Shown in pieces: positions 24,809-37,169 of a stretch of DNA of 64,000 nt. Position numbers and translations under genes: made by a program. This stretch comes from Congeria kusceri (taxonomy: Eukaryota; Mollusca; Bivalvia; Myida; Dreissenidae): contig CM051033.1 of the NCBI GenBank assembly GCA_027627225.1, positions 51,427,516 through 51,491,515 of the forward strand. The letters run 5' to 3'. The notes under the pieces were generated by a model. It worked only from the letters and a program-made list of their open reading frames with translations, did not search any database and was not told the DNA's origin. Every line of letters begins with the position of its first letter. Position 1 is the stretch's first letter.

Positions 24809-25825
24809 TGAACTCTTTAGTTCCGATCCTTAAATCTCTCAAGTTAAGCTATTTAATGGCATACTTCATAAAATGCAAAACAATATGTGAACAAGTTCCT
24901 TTAAACATTCCGTGATATGACGTCTTCTATTTTTTTTTAATATCAGATAACAACGACATTTGGAAAAAAATGGACATTCATAAGACATGCTGATGAGCAA
25001 AATACACGTGATAAATAAATACCACAAAATTTTACAAATCTTACCGAAGTCCACAAAACATCCCCGTGTGTTGTGGGGAATAAATGTAAGGTCAAATAAC
25101 GCAAGTTCCAATTCGGTCACGATAAGCGTTTGCGGACATTAACGATAAAGGCCATCTCGTTTTGGAACAACGTCGTGGAATGCATATTAGAGTTCAAAAC
25201 GAAGAGGACATATAAGACGACTGATTAAATGTGTTAACATCGTCAGTAACATAGCACCCACAATAATTAAGTTGGATTTATAAAACAGTAACACAACTGG
25301 AGTGAAGTTGATGCATTGTAGACATAATCTCTCGAAATGGCACGGGATGAACAGCATGGTGGTAAAATGCATGTTATGTATACAATTTGTTATAGTTCAG
25401 TCACATAAAGACGCGTTTATTAAATTGCAATCAAAGTGGGCAAATGGTGTCAACTACATGAATCATCAAGTGTACACCAATAAACGTTTCAAATAAAAAC
25501 CAAAGTTTCTAAATTAAAAGTTATAATAAAATACTTTTTAACACGATTGGCTCAATTAAACAAGAAACAAACTAATTATACGCAAATAGATTTCAATAAA
25601 TATAAGATAAATAAAAACCCAAAAATATCAGAAGGAAAGAAACCCTTATTTACATTCTCAGGTTCTTTATTTGAGGCATGTGATCAATTGCTAATAAATT
25701 GCAATACAATACGCACAACACGACACAAAACAAGTTACATAAAACAAGAATCATGGAGATTCCACGAAAACGAAATTTTTTAAACGAAATGCATTTAAGT
25801 CAGCACAAAAATAAAATTGAAATAG
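24809..25825. other. AT-rich sequence without recognised gene
   Basis: Several frames of 60-85 codons exist but have no recognisable domain, splice context or compositional signature. I see no structured repeat. Confidence 0.4.
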
Positions 25826-25829
25826 TGAG

Positions 25830-26560
25830 TTTGACCCCATAAACCCCACTTGAAATCCCAAGCGATGTCTAGATATAAGGTATCTATATATGAAGTTTCA
25901 TCAAATATCTCAATGTCTTCTCAAGATACTGAGCGGAAACTGTTAGTCTATTATTAGTAATGGTGACGTAACCTTGACCACACACACCCCATATTCAATT
26001 CCTTGCGAGGTCTTGATATAAGGTATCTATGTATGAAGTTTCATTGAAATATATCAATGTGTTCTTAAGCTATTAAGCGGAAACCGTTGTTTTATTTTCA
26101 GCAACGGTGACCTCGACTTTAACCCCACCTACTCTATACGCAATCGCAAGCGAGCTCTCGATATAAGGTGTCTATGTATGAAGTTTCATTGAAAAAATAT
26201 ATCTCTATGTGTTCTAAAGTTATTGAGCGGATCGTTTTTCTATTTTAGTAACGGTGACCTTGACCTTAAGCACACCCACCCCATATGCAATCACAAGCAA
26301 GGTCGTGACATAAGGTATCTATGTATGAAGCTTCATTAAAATATCTCATTTCGTTCTTAAGCTATTTGGGGGAAACTGAGTTTGTATTTTTAGTAACAGT
26401 GACCTTGACCCCAACCACTCCATACGCACTCCCAAACGAAGTCCCAATAATATAAGGTATCTATGTAAAGTGACCTTGACCTTTACCCACCTACCTTATA
26501 TACAATCCCAAGCTAGGCCTCGCTGTAAGGTATCTGTGTATGCAGTTTCATTATACTTAT
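25830..26560. repeat. ~140-bp tandem repeat (about five diverged units)
   Basis: Recurring blocks with the order: gtgaccttgacc, ccccat..gcaatcccaagc, aaggtatctatgtatgaagt, ttcattgaaatatctcaatg, tgttcttaag, gagcggaaac. Units are diverged and the last is truncated. The same family occurs in the opposite orientation at 43690-44100. It is non-coding. Confidence 0.88.
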
Positions 26561-28700
26561 TTTATTCGAAATATTTGGTTACTGATTTAAACTGGAGTTA
26601 CTTCTTTAATTCAACTACATGTTTAGTCAATGAAGTCCACCTTTCGAAGACACACATCACATTCAATCAACTGATATAACTGCTTGGAGAACCATTCACA
26701 TTTAAGTCAAGCTAATACATGTTTAACAGATTCTGGTAATATGTGGGAATAATTATGAATACGTAATGCAGCAACAATTATTCTGTGAAACTACCATTGA
26801 TGGTTACACTCAGCTCTCATAAATAAGTCGTGGTGACAATATAAACACAGTACTAACGCACTGCAATATAAACGAAACACAGCGTGTTATAGTCGGATTC
26901 ACTGGCTGTTTTAGCGCAGGAGATGAACGAGTGACTGAACGAGCAAATAAATGACTGAGTGAGTTAGTGAGGTCATGGCCGAGTGAATGAGCGAGCAATG
27001 GCGAATGACATGAACTATACAGTGATAACGAACGTTCGATTAGGAGACATGAATACGCACCAGCAAATGGTGAATTATAATTGTGTAAGATTATTTATCT
27101 TATACAACGATTATGTGTTCGTTGATTTTAAATTCCTTAAATTAAATATTTTTTAAATAAATCGTTTCTCCGGTAGCGAACTTCACTCAGAGTTTGCTTT
27201 TATTCGGAAATTAAGCTGGATTTTCAAACAAAACAGTGCCCAATTTGCAGTTAAGATGCAGCTTAGTTTGGGCCTAGAAAGTTTGCACGTCAGCTTATTT
27301 GTAACCATGCCAATTCAACATACACACCACGTCTTAACTGTTAGAATACGCTGGTGCATTTAAACACGGAAGTTTCTTTTAATTGCAGTCATTTCCCAAT
27401 GAAGATGTTAGATGTTCCCAATATTTACTATAACGATTGACATATTACTGGAAGCGACGACTTTTGGACGACCATTGTGCGAGTCAAGCTTGTTGCGAAT
27501 GTGATAAAATTAATATGTTATCTCACAAATCCGGGTTCTTTAAGAATCGCCATTTCATATACAAAACACGGCGCCCATTTAGAGCACATGTACACTTTAT
27601 TTGGTAAAAAAAGATAAAATATGGTGGTCACGTATGCATTACAGCTGTTGAATGGGCCTATATTACAGTTTGTGTTCGTGACTACAGGAGGACTTAAAAC
27701 GATTATTTTAATGATTCACGAAAACGTTTCAACTTGTTATGGATATGGATGAAAGCAATATCGTTTTGTAGTACGAAGAACTAACGAAACGAGTATGGCA
27801 TATCCATATATATTATTATTTTATTATACAAAACAACATGTTTTATGACAAATATGTAAACATAAATAATTATCTATAAATATACAATATTGGTATACAC
27901 ATTCCATAAGTATATTCTGTTTAAGAGATATATGATTAAACGAGTAATTTAACTATTTTTTAAATAAATGAATTACTTGTATGAGTTATACAAAATTTCT
28001 TTCTGCCAGTTGTTTAGTGAAGTGGATGCATATTGCTTTGAGTTACGTAAGTTGAAAAATGTGTTGCACGGTGAAAATGATGGGCATCTCTAAGTAACGA
28101 AGATCTCTTCTGTATTAATAATGTGAGCTTTTCGTATAAAAAGGACATTGAAATGTTTAATTTGAAGTTCTCCACATCTACTGCAATTTGAGAAGCAAAC
28201 TTATTTCATTTTGTAGATTTCATAAAGAGCGTGATATTGATACAATCCGGTACCAGGGGTAGTGATTTTGTTAAAAAACTAACCATGTCTTCTTGCATTT
28301 GTTGATTGCTACTAAAACATTTTACAACTGGACTTCTTTTAGCCCTTGTGTAATTTATAACAGCAATTATTTTCTTATATTTCCATTGGGAGTATCAATA
28401 TCCCCAAGCTCGTGCTATTGTCAATCTTTATCCATATACTAATTCAAGTGAACTTGTTAGATTTTAATTTTTTTTTTTAGAAGCAGTTTTGTAATGTCAC
28501 GAGTCAACATTCATTTCTGCACTTTAGTATCTTGTTAATAGCCGTAAAACGTAGTTTTTACGGTACTTCAGAAACATATTAGGTTCTTAGCATTATAATG
28601 TTTATTGCTATTCATTTTAGTCACAGGTTGCCTTACATGGCTCATTTTAATCGTTTAACATTTTGTTGTTAAAATTGCAAAGTTCATTGTCCGCCATATT
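26561..28700. other. AT-rich sequence without recognised gene
   Basis: Includes a short GAGTGA/GCGAG-rich low-complexity patch at about 26920-27000. I find no exon, retroelement domain or inverted-repeat element that I can support. Confidence 0.4.
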
Positions 28701-28705
28701 GCTTC

Positions 28706-29363
28706 CTGTATTGCCTAGGAACTGTAGAATATCGTACCAAATTCGTGGTCGACCGACCAATATCTGTGGTCGTGCGCGTTCGGTCGACAATGCTTTGGGT
28801 CGACCCGAGACATATTGGTGGTCGTGAGCGTTCGTTCGACCGTGTTTTTGGTCGTTCGACCTTGTTCTGGGTATAGTATCTTAGTATATAAAGGGCCGAT
28901 TTTGTGGTCTGAAGGAGCCTGCAACATTGTCATCTTAAGAGCGACTTCTTCGTATTTCGAAGTAAATACATTTCACACGTTTAAACTAACAAAACTTAGC
29001 TTATACAGAATAGAATTACATTAATTATAAGAAGTATATATTGTGTTTAAGAAAGAATAATACTTTACAAGGTGACTCGCAGTGAGTTTATTTAACAACT
29101 TAACTTATTATGAAGTTTACGACATTGCATTTTAAAACTTGTTTCGACGCATTTGTGCCATTATTATTAGATTATTATTAGAACTAGTTCGACTTCGAAC
29201 GTTGACAATTTGTTTCATGATTACTCATTTGGCATTTATTGAACGTTGTATTTTAATAAATCTACGAACATTGGAAAATCGTCTGTTTATTATTGGAGGT
29301 CACACTCCACCAAACTAGTAGTATAACAGCAGCAGAAATTAAAGCTCGGAACGCATCATTCTA
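28706..29363 (+). mobile_element. Probable 5' LTR of a decayed LTR retrotransposon
   Basis: Inferred from the primer binding site directly downstream (29364) and a TATA box (tatataaag, 28885-28893) in the expected U3/R region. The U3 part has two imperfect copies of a GGTCGACC/TGGTCGT-rich motif (28738-28870). The outer edge is uncertain, and no matching 3' LTR lies in this window. Confidence 0.5.
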
Positions 29364-29381
29364 TGGTGGCAGCGGTGGGAT
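29364..29381 (+). other. Retrotransposon primer binding site (tRNA-Leu type)
   Basis: The 18-nt sequence tggtggcagcggtgggat is complementary to the 3' end of animal leucine tRNAs (…CCCACCGCTGCCA plus CCA). Its position after a TATA-bearing LTR-like segment and before a leader and gag-like frame fits reverse-transcription priming. Confidence 0.75.
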
Positions 29382-29606
29382 CCATGTTAATTCTGTGGAT
29401 GCAGTGAAACGAACTTACGTCTTTTTATGATAAAATAAACGACTTTACATTATTTTGTGCAAAAGTTAGTGTGAACAGTGAACTTGTTAACATTTTAATA
29501 ACATCGTAGTAAGTAACAAATAATAATAAAATAACATAACAATATACATATATATTTTGGGACGTTTCGTGAGGTATTAAATTGAAATATTAGGTTGTTA
29601 ATAATA

Positions 29607-29906
29607 ATGTCTAACAGCGACTCAGAAGTAAAGTTTAACCTCCCTAACACTGAGGAAGGCCCTTTCAATACAGCGGTACAGTCGTCCCCAGAATATACGG
29701 ATGCTGAACAGGAAACAGTTTCAGAAGCCTCTGATACTGATTCTCCGCACATGTCAGCCGGGAAACGTCGACAAAGGCCCTTCAACAGGTCACCCCGTGA
29801 ACTTTGGAAAACGTTGGATACGCTGCAAGCGTGCATACGAGATCTTGCCACTAAAGTTAAATCTGTGAAAGATTTGCATATGGCAGCTACCGCACACCGA
29901 AGCTAA
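29607..29906 (+). pseudogene. Truncated gag-like frame of the LTR retrotransposon
   Basis: A 99-codon frame (MSNSDSEVKFNLPN…) about 225 bp after the primer binding site. It is acidic and Ser/Thr/Glu-rich at first, then basic (GKRRQRPF) with a helical-looking end (LDTLQACIRDLATKVKSVKDL). Location and composition suggest the N-terminus of a Gag protein. No capsid, zinc-knuckle, protease or reverse transcriptase follows, so the element is truncated. The assignment rests mainly on position. Confidence 0.5.
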
Positions 29907-30626
29907 TACCTACCCCAACATCGGTCAGCAATTGGTAATAATAATATGTAGTCTACATATCATGGCAGTCCTAGCTTATACAGTGTAACACTACTACTAA
30001 TCATTACTAATGTGTTTGCTTTAAATATATTTCCCATTATACACATCAATATCATCAAGGATTTAATTATGTCATAAAGAATTTTGAACAATGTGCACAC
30101 GACTTGCTTGTCAGTTCATTGTTGAATTTTAAATACCTGAAGTAAATGAATGTATATTTCTCTCATATAAATAACACTGTATTGTACGTACCTCTAGCTA
30201 AAATACAGGTAACAAAACGACAGAGTTTGCCACCAGTCAGTACAGGTAATGGGCTTTGCAATAGGTTTAGGTTTTTAAGTCATGTTTCTGAGTTAATAAT
30301 ATGTTATTAATATCCAAATTACCAAAAATCCTAGTAATATTGATTGTTGTTATCGCGTACCCAATTAGAACTTTGACGATTATGTTCTCGCCTTGACTTA
30401 TTCAGCATTTTAACAAAACAAATTTGTTTGACTGTATGAAATATATAAACATTACAACTACCTTTAATAAACAAAATTGGTACGCATAGCGTATTTTTTA
30501 ATTGCTTATTTTGATATACATTTGTGCTCTAAGTTCTGAACATTGGACATTTCAAAAATAGTGTATCATAAATTAGAGTATGCCCATTAAAGTACGTGAT
30601 TCATTATTGTTTTCGTTCATTTTAAG
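29907..30626. other. AT-rich sequence upstream of the broken lectin locus
   Basis: I see no homologue of CTLD1 or the N-terminal exons of the minus-strand lectin gene, although this is where they would be expected. Confidence 0.45.
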
Positions 30627-32240
30627 TACGGACTTCAAACCTAACCATTCAAACAACAACCTCTACAACTGCTACTGCAGCATATACATTTGTACAAGGT
30701 AAATGAGGACCAAACTTATTGTTAAAAAGAACACTCTCTTGAATTACGCAATTTAAGTTAACAACAAAATGCTGTTTAATAGTGTCATGCAATTAATAAA
30801 AAAATTATAATTCAGCACAGTAAAAGTAGGCTGCTTTAGCAACCTAGTCTTGCTCGCACACATTCAGTCAGATAATTGTATTTTATGTCGGTCATTGTAT
30901 ATTTTAACATGTAACATGAATATTACTCATCGTATATATTAACAGGTTACATGAACTTAAGCACCGACCAAATAAAGGCACAAGAACTAAATGGCAACAT
31001 AATCGCACAAAACAACACAAGTTGTTACGTCCTGTTTCAAAGCCCATATGAATGTGCCCAAGCTCGATATATTTGTGCAAGTACCAGCGCAAACATGCTG
31101 ACGATAAACAGCTTGAAGGAGCAAGTGTTCATAGAAGAATTCCTACGGCATTATGGGATACAAAATGGCGTATGGCATGGATTGAACGATCTGAATATGG
31201 AAGGGAATTTTACATGGATTACGGGTAATGAGCATTTTTGTTTAACACAAGAAAATAAATAAAACAAGGGATGATTGTTAACTCAACACATTATGCATCA
31301 CTATTGTTAAATTGTACAATTCAGATGAGTTATTGATCTTAGCACTAGAAAATATTTCAAACCCACCAGCAATGTGTGACATTTGCAACTATAAGTTGTC
31401 CAACTTTTGTTTAAGCTGTGGAATGCAATATGATATATTTATGCTAAAATATATGGTTGCAATAAGCATATAACAAGTTTGCATGCTTACTTGTTATATT
31501 TGGATACGTGCCCCATGATGCCGATTAATAATTCGATAAAAATGTAATTCACTATATATGAAATTGGTCACTGTAACACCAGAAGTAATGCCGATGTGTA
31601 TGCTAGCATTTAAATGAAACCTAATTACCTTCAACTAGACAAACAGACAATATATGAAATTGGTAGAGGTTAATTAGGTTCATGTTTTGGACTGATACAT
31701 TTTGTAAACTATAGACAAGTGGCCATGTCCCTTTAAAAAGTACTACTGATTTTTACGAGGAAATAAGGGTTTTAATGTTGTTGATTTAGTTTCAAATTTT
31801 GTTTTCTAAATGAAAATACTGGCATCTTTGTTTCAGGTGAATCCATCACGTTTACTAATTGGGATTCTTAGCATGACGCTGACGCGATGAGCGCTTTTCA
31901 CGACTATGTGGTATTTTTGCTAGACGGGAAATGGCTAGCCACGATCTGTTCCCACCAAGGGCCTATTTCTACCAGACACATTTTCATTTGTGAATACGGT
32001 ATGTACATTTTAAAGCTTGATGATGATATGTTTACGTTACTTGTACATTATTACGAAATCGAAATAAAATCGAAATAAGAATGTACGGTAACTTGTTTAT
32101 TGTTTGAAATTAATTGTTCAATGTTTTCCATTTCAGATGCATTCCATTTCGGTTGTCAACGTCATTGTTGGATAAGAGCAATAGTTTTGAACACGACTGT
32201 TTATGACTGGAATATCCTTTTTAAATATAAGTGCACATAA
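30627..32240 (+). pseudogene. Broken C-type lectin paralogue (exons 10-13 only)
   Basis: Homologues of the last four exons of the minus-strand lectin gene in the same order: Thr-rich linker 30627-30698 (72 nt, same length), CTLD exon 30946-31224 (279 nt, same length), CTLD exon 31837-31998, and terminal exon 32137-32240. All splice borders and phase-1 ends are kept. The middle of the domain (MLTINSLKEQVF, HYGIQNGVW) is nearly identical to the paralogue. Damage: an in-frame TAG at 31869-31871 just after NWDS, loss of the lectin cysteine before VVFLL (HDY instead of HDC), and MNLC changed to MNLS. Upstream modules are absent. It probably makes no functional lectin. Confidence 0.82.
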
Positions 32241-33770
32241 CATGCATATAGTACAGTGCGTCGATGGTCACATGGAGAATTTAATGACTTACAAAGGTTT
32301 TATGGTTGTTATATGGCTGTAATATTACACAAAATTGCCCCGTTATTGTTATCATTGCATTTGCGGAAATGTACAAGATGCAATGCAATAAACGAAGACA
32401 ATGAAACTGTATAAGTCTTTACAATTTGAACATATTCCTATTTTAGTTCCGAAATTGAAGTCTTTTCCTACTACCCACAGTATTCTATCTATATTTGTGT
32501 TTTAGATTGTGTTAAATAGTTTTATTAAATTACTAAAAGAGTTGCAATCACTGTCGACCATTCTGAAACCGTGGGAGTATTTGAACACCATTGTGTGAAA
32601 TTATTAATTGAAATGTACAGTCAATTTTGTGAGAGTGCAATGCAATATCGTATTTCGTCAGATGACAAGGTACAAGTTGGGTTAGACAGCTACGACGAAA
32701 ATACACTGTCATTTTTTTTAGTGATAATACAGTCCACGGAGTTGATTTCAGCAGAAATATATTTTGTAAAAATTAATATTTAAAAAATAAAAAGTGTACA
32801 ATTTTAGATATAGAATATTAACTGAAGCTTTTCCTGTAAAAAAGCATCCTTACCAAATCCACGAAACAATTCAAATCTTGTCTCGGCGACTGGGAATATA
32901 TAACCAATTATGTAAGGTAGGAGTATTAATATGGAACCTTTTCAAGCAATAGTTGTAAAATGGAACAAAAGCTAGGAATGAAGGCAGTTTAAGAGAACAA
33001 CGCGTAACAATAAACACAAAGAAGAGCAAACAAGTATATTATTTATATTATTAGTACTTATTTCAAGAATACAATACTCCATAACTCCGGTTTGTATTTG
33101 GACACAGTTATGCCTGTTTTAAACGTAGATTTTCTGGTTAAAGTTAATATATTTTAAAGTTTTGTAACGTCAAAACAACATAAGTTATTCAATTGAAACT
33201 TGGATGGTACCTTGTCATTTACCTCGTTTAACAATAAACCTATTTACCGATCGTGAGTTTTTTATAAGTGACACCTAATTAACTTAAATAGTTCACATTC
33301 ACAAGTATAATTGTTATAATACTTTATGAATTTGACTAGCACATTCTACGAACAGTAACAATGTAAGAAAATACTTGCAGTATTTAGAGAAAAAGAAATG
33401 TAAGCGAATTAAACACCGTGAAATACTATGATAACTAGTATAGAGTATTCACATTTTTTACTTAGGAACATAAGCATTTTACGATTTCTCCCAAACAACG
33501 ACAGTGTCGCCCTACACATTTACGTCAGTCAGAACGTTTATCAAATAACCAAACACCCAACTCGTGCTTTCATCTTAAAGGTAATTGTGTGTGACGAACT
33601 GGTGTCTTTGAGCATCGCTAATTTCAAATGAAAATCATAAACATTGCCCTGACTAATTTTTCGATGAATAAAGTCACAAATGAAGCCGGTTAATAAAAGA
33701 ATGTTAACTAGATCCTCACACATTGAAAGACACCATTAATACTAAACGGAGTCCGTGTTTTGAACAACAA
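32241..33770. other. AT-rich intergenic sequence
   Basis: Between the broken lectin and URAD. Short frames here lack any recognisable feature. The stretch is repeated at 53155-54684. Confidence 0.45.
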
Positions 33771-33777
33771 TTAGCAT

Positions 33778-33783
33778 TTTATT
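33778..33783 (-). terminator. Polyadenylation signal AATAAA of URAD
   Basis: AATAAA on the minus strand 11 bp after the URAD stop codon. It implies a very short 3' UTR if used. Confidence 0.5.
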
Positions 33784-33794
33784 GCTTTGATCTT

Positions 33795-35130
33795 TTACAT
33801 TTTAGAGCTGGAATCCTCCACCAAGACTTTCAGTCTTAAATGACAAATTTTCTTAATTTCGTTCACACCAGCGACCACTTCAGTTTTCACATCGTTTTCC
33901 AATCGTCGTTTCAAACCTTCGATAATGGCGTCCTTTTTATTTTCTCGCGCGCAAATCACGAACGGAAATCCGAACTTCAGTTTGTAAGCTTCGTTAAGTT
34001 CCGACATCGTTCGTTGTTCTTCGGCAGTCAACGTATCGAATCCGGCCGCCTTTTGTTCGCGGACGGATTCTTCCGTGAGTCCGCCGGATTTCGACAACTT
34101 TCCGGCGAGGTCCGGATGGATTCGGATGACACCCTCTTTACATGAAATTAGATTGAAGAGCAATATCTAAATGAACAGGTCGGTTTAACTGTACTCTGAA
34201 CTCCTTTTGATTCATTATTTCATAGCTCAGACGTCCACAAAGGCATTTCCTTCCCCCCATGCGTGGTGCATCGACTGAGTTATACAGCATAATGTCCAAC
34301 CTTCTCAGAAAATAGTATGCACATCCGTACATACATGTTCCGTTAATCTGCTAACATGCACAAAAACCGACGCCGGCAAAACATAAGCTCATTGGCGGAG
34401 CCTCGGAGGTAACCCTTAGAGAGCGCGTGTACAGCACAAGAGGACGCCAAAATTAAACACATTTCAGCGAAAAATAAAAAGCTGGACATTGCAGCAATAA
34501 AAAATAACAAAGTTTTAACTTTTTCTGATTTTCGGGAAAAAAGGGGAAAAAACAACAGTTTTCGCTTATATTATAAGTTTCTAGCCCGAAATCTCTTTTC
34601 CTTTGACCTTATTTATTGTTAAGTTACAGTCCCTTTGTAGGGAAGCGTTAAATATTTTACATGCAGTCCAATATACTTAACTGTGTGGTGAATATGCAGC
34701 GAAGAACAAAAAATAAAGACTATTTGTTTATAGTTTACCTCATCTCCTAGAATTTTCCAGGAGATGTAATCGGAAACCAGCCATTTTTGGTTGGCCTAAT
34801 TAAACATTCCCTACATCCGAACCTTCTTTGTGTTCTAAAAGGAAAATTGGGTAGAGATGATGAGACACCCTCGATCCTCACATAATGCAGCTTCGGAAGG
34901 ACCCCAATATTCGAAATATAACCACACATACACGTGCACTTACCCGCCTGTGGAAGCTGATCCAAGAACTCGCAGAACTTGGCGTGCAGACACGACACCG
35001 ACAGGAACGGGCGGGCGCCCCAGGCGGCGCCGGCGACCAGGCGTCCGTACTCCACGGCGCCCCCAAACCGGTTAATAAATTCCTCGAAGCCCAGAGCATT
35101 TACTTCCGGTATGCTGAGTTTCCGTGACAT
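33795..35130 (-). CDS. URAD: 2-oxo-4-hydroxy-4-carboxy-5-ureidoimidazoline (OHCU) decarboxylase, copy 1
   Basis: Catalyses the last step of urate conversion to (S)-allantoin, decarboxylating OHCU, normally in peroxisomes. Two coding exons: 34944-35130 and 33795-34135, joined by a phase-1 intron with gtaagt donor, giving about 175 residues, the usual family length. The first exon has FINRFGGAVEYGRLVAGAAW and RPF. The second has the family signature HPDLAGK (catalytic His region), LTEESVREQKAAGF, LNEAYKLKFGFPFVICAR and EIKKICHLRL. The C-terminus SSSKM is a PTS1-type peroxisomal signal. The start is the Met of MSRKLSIPEV, because a tgcag acceptor at about 35143-35147 lies just upstream and implies a non-coding first exon. 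AATAAA lies at 33778-33783. An almost exact second copy is at 54709-56044. Confidence 0.93.
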
Positions 35131-35568
35131 GGGTTCGTTTCTGCAATCCAAAAAATAATCATACGAGTATGATGGATGACCTCTGCCATGTCGCTCCGGC
35201 GCATTTGAAGGGCGCCAACATAGTGGTTAACGCTAGTACAACACATCAGGGGCGTGCCTGGTGGTGAACTGCGATACGCACTAATTATGTTTACGCTGAG
35301 GGTTGGGTGCGGGAAATATGCTTACGCCGTAATTTGTTTGAAGAATGGCAAGATGCACTTTAAAATAGGCCATATGACTGTAGTTGTAATATATGTCAGT
35401 GTATAGCTTGAAATACGCAAAATGTTACCTTATAGAAAGTACCTCAATTTTTACAGTAAAACATGGTTTTAATCCTTTTTGACATATGCATAATGCAAAT
35501 TGTTCTATAAGACTGCGCATGTAAGGTACATGAGGTATGTTTCATTTTAAAGATGATTTTATTTAATT

Positions 35569-35823
35569 GGCGCGTCGTGGGACAATCGGTCTTAATGCAT
35601 GTGCGTAAAGTGTTGTCCCGGATTAGCCCGCGCAGTCCACACAGGCTAATCCAGGACGACACTTTCCGCTTTTATGATAGTTTCTGTTTCAATGAAGACT
35701 CTTCTAAACATAAACCCACTGTAGGCGGAAAGTGCCGTCCTGGATTAGCATGTGCGGACTGCACAGGATAATATGGGACGATACTTTATGCACATGAATT
35801 AAGCCCGGTTTTCCCACGACACG
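35569..35823. mobile_element. Palindromic MITE
   Basis: Inverted ends ggcgcgtcgtggga and tcccacgacacg, with further internal inverted segments (gcatgtgcgtaaagtgttgt, tggattagc, ggcggaaagtg). The 7-bp repeat TTTAATT flanks it (35562-35568 and 35824-35830). The motif set (aaagtgtcgtcc, ggattagcctgtgcag, gcggaaagtg) matches a high-copy bivalve repeat I recall from Dreissena-like genomes; that recall is not checked. It has no coding capacity. Confidence 0.8.
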
Positions 35824-36405
35824 TTTAATTTAAAAGTTTTAACATGTTCAAAACTTAAACCAAGTGTACGCACGTGCGTATGCCTGGACACGCACCTGCA
35901 CATTATTTTAGCATATCGGCGCGTATAAATTCGTTCGTTACACGCGTCAACACACCATGGCTGAGCGACATGGCAGAACTCAGTCTTCATTTGTAAGCGT
36001 ACAAGTGCGTTTCTTGTTGAATATCACCATCTTCGGCAGCATTTTGTTGTTATATATTTAAGAATGTTAAATTGTTGCCCGGCAAGTTGCAGACTATTTG
36101 ATAGGGTTAGATCGAACTGATCTGATCGGCAGCGGTAATCGGAAAATATATGGAAGGATACTGCGAATGACATTTTATAAGAACATTGCAAGTCTGTGAA
36201 TAAGTCCATTTCAGATAAAAGCCAGTATTAAAACACTACCTTGTGTACATTTTACTTTAAAGATTTATCATACGCGCGATAGTTTTCTTAAATTCTTGGC
36301 GGAAAAAAAGAATCTAATTAGAGTAGATCTTTCACTAGGACACCGGCTATTTGTTTTGCTGTAAACCTTAAGAGCCTCGCACTCGATGTTGGCGGAAACG
36401 CGCTA

Positions 36406-36645
36406 TTGATAGGGTACACTGGGGAGATATTTTACATTATACCAGGGTCAACTATGATAGGGTACACTGGGGAGATATTTTACATTATACCAGGGTCAAC
36501 TATGATAGGGTACACTGGGGAGATATTTTACATTATACCAGGGTCAACTATGATAGGGTACACTGGGGAGATATTTTACATTATACCAGGGTCAACTATG
36601 ATAGGGTACACTGGGGAGATATTTTACATTATACCAGGGTCAACT
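36406..36645. repeat. Perfect 48-bp minisatellite, five copies
   Basis: Five head-to-tail copies of a 48-bp unit (atgatagggtacactgggga, then gatattttacattataccag, then ggtcaact), with no difference that I can see apart from the first bases. Since 48 is divisible by three, an open frame repeating MIGYTGEIFYIIPGST exists, but there is no other sign of a gene. A copy is at 57320-57559. Confidence 0.95.
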
Positions 36646-36956
36646 AGCCTCCCATCTTGTAATGTGTGATATCAACGAGACCACTCATCCTGTTTAAAGG
36701 TATAACTCCGTCTTATTCGTCCATACGATGCATGCCATTGCATTAATACAGACAATTTCGAAATTGCCATCCCAGTGGGTCGAATATTAGAGAAATCCAA
36801 TTTTCTTGTGTTAAAATCTTATTCGCATGTCGGGCTATGTCGGGATATGGTATAAATGGCTATTTCGTGTGAACGGACTAATATAACATACGTTCATAAA
36901 AGAAGTAGTGAACCTCTTTTACTTAAAGCGGTATATATACTCTAATGTAAATTCTT

Positions 36957-37016
36957 TAGCTTAGTGGTTAGCGCGTTAGTTTAATTTTAACGCTATTTAT
37001 TTTAGTTCGATTGCGT
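36957..37016 (+). repeat. tRNA-like A and B box (SINE-type promoter relic)
   Basis: An A-box-like tagcttagtggttagcgcg (36957-36975) and a B-box-like agttcgattgcgt (37004-37016) sit at pol III spacing, but no cloverleaf forms. Likely a relic of a tRNA-derived SINE. A copy is at 57871-57930. Confidence 0.4.
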
Positions 37017-37169
37017 CGAACGCCATAGATTTATTGAGACATGTTCGAGCCCGTTTTATGGGAAGAACCAGTACTTGGTAATTAATTAAGGAACGATCAA
37101 TCTACCGCTCCTTGAATAGGGATCAAACTCACGACCGCTTGATCGCAAGGTTGCACCATATAGAGTGCG

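Noticed and set aside
34857..35127. Open frames on the plus strand and other frames opposite URAD exon 1
   Set aside because: They are shadows of the URAD coding exon, whose domain signatures and splice sites are clear on the minus strand.
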